DNA of 15,679 nucleotides. Origin: DASPTB01 sp035623615 (GTDB taxonomy: Bacteria > Actinomycetota > UBA4738). Location of the stretch: assembly GCA_035623615.1 (NCBI GenBank), contig DASPTB010000010.1, forward strand, positions 1 to 15,679, given 5' to 3'. Numbering within the stretch: position 1 is the stretch's first letter; each line of letters begins with the position of its first letter. The notes under the pieces are model-generated. The model made no database searches. It saw nothing but the letters and a program-made list of their open reading frames with translations, and was not told the DNA's origin. The position numbers were made by a program, and so were the translations under genes. Positions 13,941-15,679 of the stretch are shown here, piece by piece.

Positions 13941-13946
13941 AGTCTA
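13941..13946 (-). promoter_or_regulatory. Leaderless-type -10 box (TAGACT) for the cyclase-ABC operon
   Basis: On the minus strand TAGACT is followed by 7 bases (CACCTGC) and the ATG at 13933. The VOC gene ends 45 bases upstream at 13979, so this box lies in a very short intergenic space; it would give the operon its own promoter in addition to any read-through. Confidence 0.5.
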
Positions 13947-13978
13947 TGGCGGACCGGAGGGCACGGGTAGGTGCCGGC

Positions 13979-14398
13979 TCAGGCCGGCAGCGTGATCGAG
14001 CCGTCCTCGCCGATCGTCCAGGAGGGGTTGTGCGCGACCTCCCACGGATGGCCGTCGGGGTCGACGAAGACGCCGGAGTATCCGCCCCAGAACGTCTCGG
14101 CTCCCGGGCGGGCGATCCTCGCGCCGGCCGCAAGCGCCTCCTCGAGCACCGCGTCCACCTCTTCGCGAGAGTGGGCGTTGTACGCGAGCGTCACGCCGCC
14201 CCAGCCGCCGCCGTCGGTGGCACCGCTGTCCTCGGCCAGCCGTTCGCGGCCCCAGAGGGCCAGCACCATGCCCCCCGCCTGGAAGAAGACGACGTCCTCG
14301 TCACCCGGCGCGGCGGTCCAGCCGAGTCCTTCGTAGAACGTGCGGGAGCGAGCGAGATCGGTAACGCCGAGCGTGACCAGGCTGATGCGCTGCTCCAT
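13979..14398 (-). CDS. VOC family (glyoxalase-fold) protein
   Basis: A 139-residue protein with the paired beta-alpha-beta-beta-beta modules of the vicinal oxygen chelate fold. The first module opens ISLVTLGVTDLARSRTFYEG (residues 5-24) and GLGW; the second contains VTLAYNAHSREEVDAVLEEA and AAGARI, and closes with the hallmark FVDPDGHPWEVAHNP (111-125). Glu120 is in the usual last metal-ligand position, but the position where glyoxalase I has its first His is occupied by a non-ligand residue, so the catalytic role is uncertain; many relatives are resistance or binding proteins. The ATG has a GAGGAG ribosome site eight bases upstream and a TATGAT -10 box. It is divergent from the BI-1-like gene and may read through into the cyclase operon. 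Confidence 0.88.
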   Translation of the reverse strand: MEQRISLVTLGVTDLARSRTFYEGLGWTAAPGDEDVVFFQAGGMVLALWGRERLAEDSGATDGGGWGGVTLAYNAHSREEVDAVLEEALAAGARIARPGAETFWGGYSGVFVDPDGHPWEVAHNPSWTIGEDGSITLPA

Positions 14399-14427
14399 GC
14401 GCCAGACTCCTCATCGCACGCGGAAGA

Positions 14428-14433
14428 ATCATA
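14428..14433 (-). promoter_or_regulatory. -10 box (TATGAT) for the VOC gene
   Basis: On the minus strand TATGAT lies 29 bases before the ATG at 14398, followed by a leader with a GAGGAG ribosome site. It is one differing base from the TATAAT consensus, the strongest -10 box in the window. Confidence 0.55.
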
Positions 14434-14486
14434 GGCCCAGGGCCTCTCGCGGCCCTCAGGTCCGCTGCGGCCCGGTGGGGGACGGG

Positions 14487-14510
14487 TACAGTGCGGGTAC
14501 CGGGAAAGGA
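14487..14510 (+). promoter_or_regulatory. -10 box (TACAGT) and ribosome site for the BI-1-like gene
   Basis: TACAGT at 14487-14492 is followed by an AAAGGA ribosome site (14505-14510) six bases before GTG 14517. This decides in favour of the GTG start over the longer upstream open frame, which would overlap the divergent VOC gene. Confidence 0.55.
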
Positions 14511-14516
14511 GCGCAC

Positions 14517-15266
14517 GTGGCACAGCAGATGATCAGCGAGCGAGCCTTCTCGCCGGAGGCCATCGCCGAGCTGGGCGGGACCCCGACGGCCGCCCGGCAC
14601 ATGACGGTCGCCGGCACCGTGTTCAAGAGCCTGGTGCTGTTCGCCGTCACCTGCGGGTTCGCCGTGTTCGGATGGGACCACGCGCCGGGCGTCATCAAGG
14701 CGACGTCTGGCCCCTCCTGGCTCCTGGGGTATTTCCTTCTGATCGCCCTCTCGTTCCTCGCGATCGCCCGGCCACGCCTGTCGCCGCTCGGCGGTCTCGT
14801 CTACGCCGTGCTGATGGGCTTGTGGTTGGGCGGCATCTCCCGCGTCTACGAGGCCGCGTACGACGGCATCGTCGCGCAGGCGCTGCTGGCGACGATGGCC
14901 ACGGTGCTCGTCTGTCTCGTTCTGTACGCGCTGCGGATCGTCAAGGTCTCACGGAGGTTCGTCCTGGTCGTCGTCGCGGCGACGTTCGGCATCGCCCTGA
15001 TGTACCTGACCGCCTGGATCCTCACGCTGTTCGGGACGCGGCTCACCTTCTGGACGAGCCCGTCGCCCGCCGGCATCGCGATCAGCGTCGTCATCTGCGT
15101 CGTGGCCGCGCTCAACCTGTTCGTCGACTTCGCCTACATCGACGCCGGGGTGGCGGGCGGAGCCCCGACGTTCATGGAGTGGTACTCCGCGTGGGGGTTG
15201 CTCGCCACGGTCGTCTGGCTCTACATCGAGGTGCTGTACCTGCTCGCCCGGCTCCGCAACGGATGA
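14517..15266 (+). CDS. Bax inhibitor-1/YccA-like membrane protein
   Basis: A 249-residue polytopic protein starting at GTG (read as Met), with residues 1-30 soluble (AQQMISERAFSPEAIAELGG) and about seven hydrophobic helices after it. The sequence TVAGTVFKSLVLFAVT at the first helix, LSPLGGLVYAVLMGLWLGGISRVYEA in the middle, and FVDFAYIDAGVAGGAP followed by MEWYSAWGLLATVVWLYIEVLYLLARL at the end match the actinobacterial Bax inhibitor-1/YccA branch; the acidic pairs in the last loops are those proposed to gate ion leak in BsYetJ. In bacteria these proteins affect membrane ion balance or protease turnover. It is divergent from the VOC gene and convergent with the oxidoreductase gene 19 bases away. 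Confidence 0.88.
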   Translation: MAQQMISERAFSPEAIAELGGTPTAARHMTVAGTVFKSLVLFAVTCGFAVFGWDHAPGVIKATSGPSWLLGYFLLIALSFLAIARPRLSPLGGLVYAVLMGLWLGGISRVYEAAYDGIVAQALLATMATVLVCLVLYALRIVKVSRRFVLVVVAATFGIALMYLTAWILTLFGTRLTFWTSPSPAGIAISVVICVVAALNLFVDFAYIDAGVAGGAPTFMEWYSAWGLLATVVWLYIEVLYLLARLRNG

Positions 15267-15285
15267 GGCGCCCGAGCGCCCGGAG

Positions 15286-15679
15286 TCAGCCGACCTCAAC
15301 GACCAGCTTGCCGCGGGTGTGACGCTGCCCGGCGCGGGCGACGGCGTCACCCGCGCGATCCAGGGGAAGCGTCTCGACCTCCGGTGTCCGGACTCGGCCC
15401 CCCTCGATCTCGCCGGCGATCCCGGCCAAGCCCTCGTGGGAGACGCGCGCGAAGATGTTCTCGGCCTTCACTTCCCTGGGAGCGAGGGCCTCCTCGTCCG
15501 CCCCGCCCGCCGACGAGACGACCCGTCCGCCGGAGCGCAGCTGTTCGCTCAGGTGCGTCACCAGGTCCTTGTCGCCCGACATGTCGGCGATCGCGTCGAT
15601 TCCATCGGGGCAGGCCGATCGAAGAGCCCCAGCCGGGTCTCCCGTCGTGGGATCGATCACCTCGGACGCGCCGAGGCCG
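15286..15679 (-). CDS. Zinc-type alcohol dehydrogenase/quinone oxidoreductase (MDR), 5'-truncated
   Basis: The frame stays open to the window end, so only the C-terminal 130 or so residues are visible; the internal GTG at 15660 is not the true start because the codons before it read GLGASE, which continues into VIDPTTGD. That string is the second beta strand of an NAD(P)-binding Rossmann fold in MDR enzymes, normally GLGADxVID. Later blocks are DGIDAIADMSGD, the RSGGRVVSS strand and the typical quinone-oxidoreductase ending AGQRHTRGKLVVEVG. The GroES-like catalytic N-terminus lies outside the window, so zinc ligands cannot be checked. Reduction of quinones or carbonyls with NADPH is the family function. 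Confidence 0.88.
   Translation of the reverse strand, partial: GLGASEVIDPTTGDPAGALRSACPDGIDAIADMSGDKDLVTHLSEQLRSGGRVVSSAGGADEEALAPREVKAENIFARVSHEGLAGIAGEIEGGRVRTPEVETLPLDRAGDAVARAGQRHTRGKLVVEVG

Noticed and set aside
11468..14434. A 988-codon open frame on the plus strand opposite the cyclase gene.
   Set aside because: It is a mirror of the high-GC coding strand: rich in Arg, Asp, Glu, His and Pro, with no motif, and the minus-strand protein has complete catalytic motifs throughout the same bases.
15267..15285. Terminator between the BI-1-like and oxidoreductase genes.
   Set aside because: The 19-base gap contains only a short GC-rich stretch without a convincing stem-loop or T-tract.

Overview
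The window is very GC-rich (about 70% by eye) and densely packed with short-spaced genes on both strands. I see no insertion sequence, phage structural gene, CRISPR array, rRNA or complete tRNA. Family content points to an Actinomycetota chromosome: a DIP1984-type protein, an actinobacterial holin-like membrane protein, a TnrB3-like polyketide-exporter permease, a zinc-ribbon/class III cyclase/STAND/TPR giant protein, and promoters of the TANNNT type set 6-7 bases before start codons, as in leaderless genes. The mix resembles soil Thermoleophilia/Gaiellales-like or related deep lineages, but that placement is an inference. No stretch over 300 bases lacks a gene; the longest gap is 4698-4946 (249 bases).

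Region 1-2583 (minus strand): a GT-C-like polytopic membrane protein followed by a flippase-like UPF0104 membrane protein cut by the window start. Region 2689-3394 (plus): a holin-superfamily-III-like protein overlapping a small single-span membrane protein. Region 3426-4120 (minus): a TfoX N-terminal-domain protein coupled by an ATGA overlap to a PASTA-domain lipoprotein. Region 4230-4697 (plus): a DIP1984-family protein. The gap at 4698-4946 holds three successive hairpins, the last looking like a tRNA T-arm, and a 20-bp-spaced direct repeat. Region 4947-5460 (minus): a 2TM-domain protein and a 65-residue companion.

Region 5651-8195 (plus): an ABC exporter pair (ATPase plus a two-half permease of the polyketide-antibiotic exporter type), then a separate small conserved hypothetical gene at 8267-8713. 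Region 8749-13933 (minus, transcribed from 13933 downward): the 1185-residue cyclase/STAND ATPase, a second ABC ATPase and an ABC-2 permease, joined by two identical GTGA start/stop overlaps, followed by a 43-codon ORF that looks like an internally deleted NTF2/SnoaL-like gene. Region 13979-15679: a VOC (glyoxalase-fold) protein divergent from a Bax-inhibitor-1/YccA-like membrane protein, then the 3' part of a zinc-type alcohol dehydrogenase/quinone oxidoreductase gene running off the end.

Functionally the window is dominated by envelope and transport genes: two independent ABC-2 exporters, a glycosyltransferase-like/flippase-like pair, and several small membrane or lipid-anchored proteins. 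The clearest unusual points are the tight coupling of the signalling/STAND protein to an ABC exporter, the deleted NTF2-like remnant, the recurrent leaderless-type promoters that settle several start codons, and the structured gap at 4698-4946. I found no clear-cut undescribed defence or mobile system.
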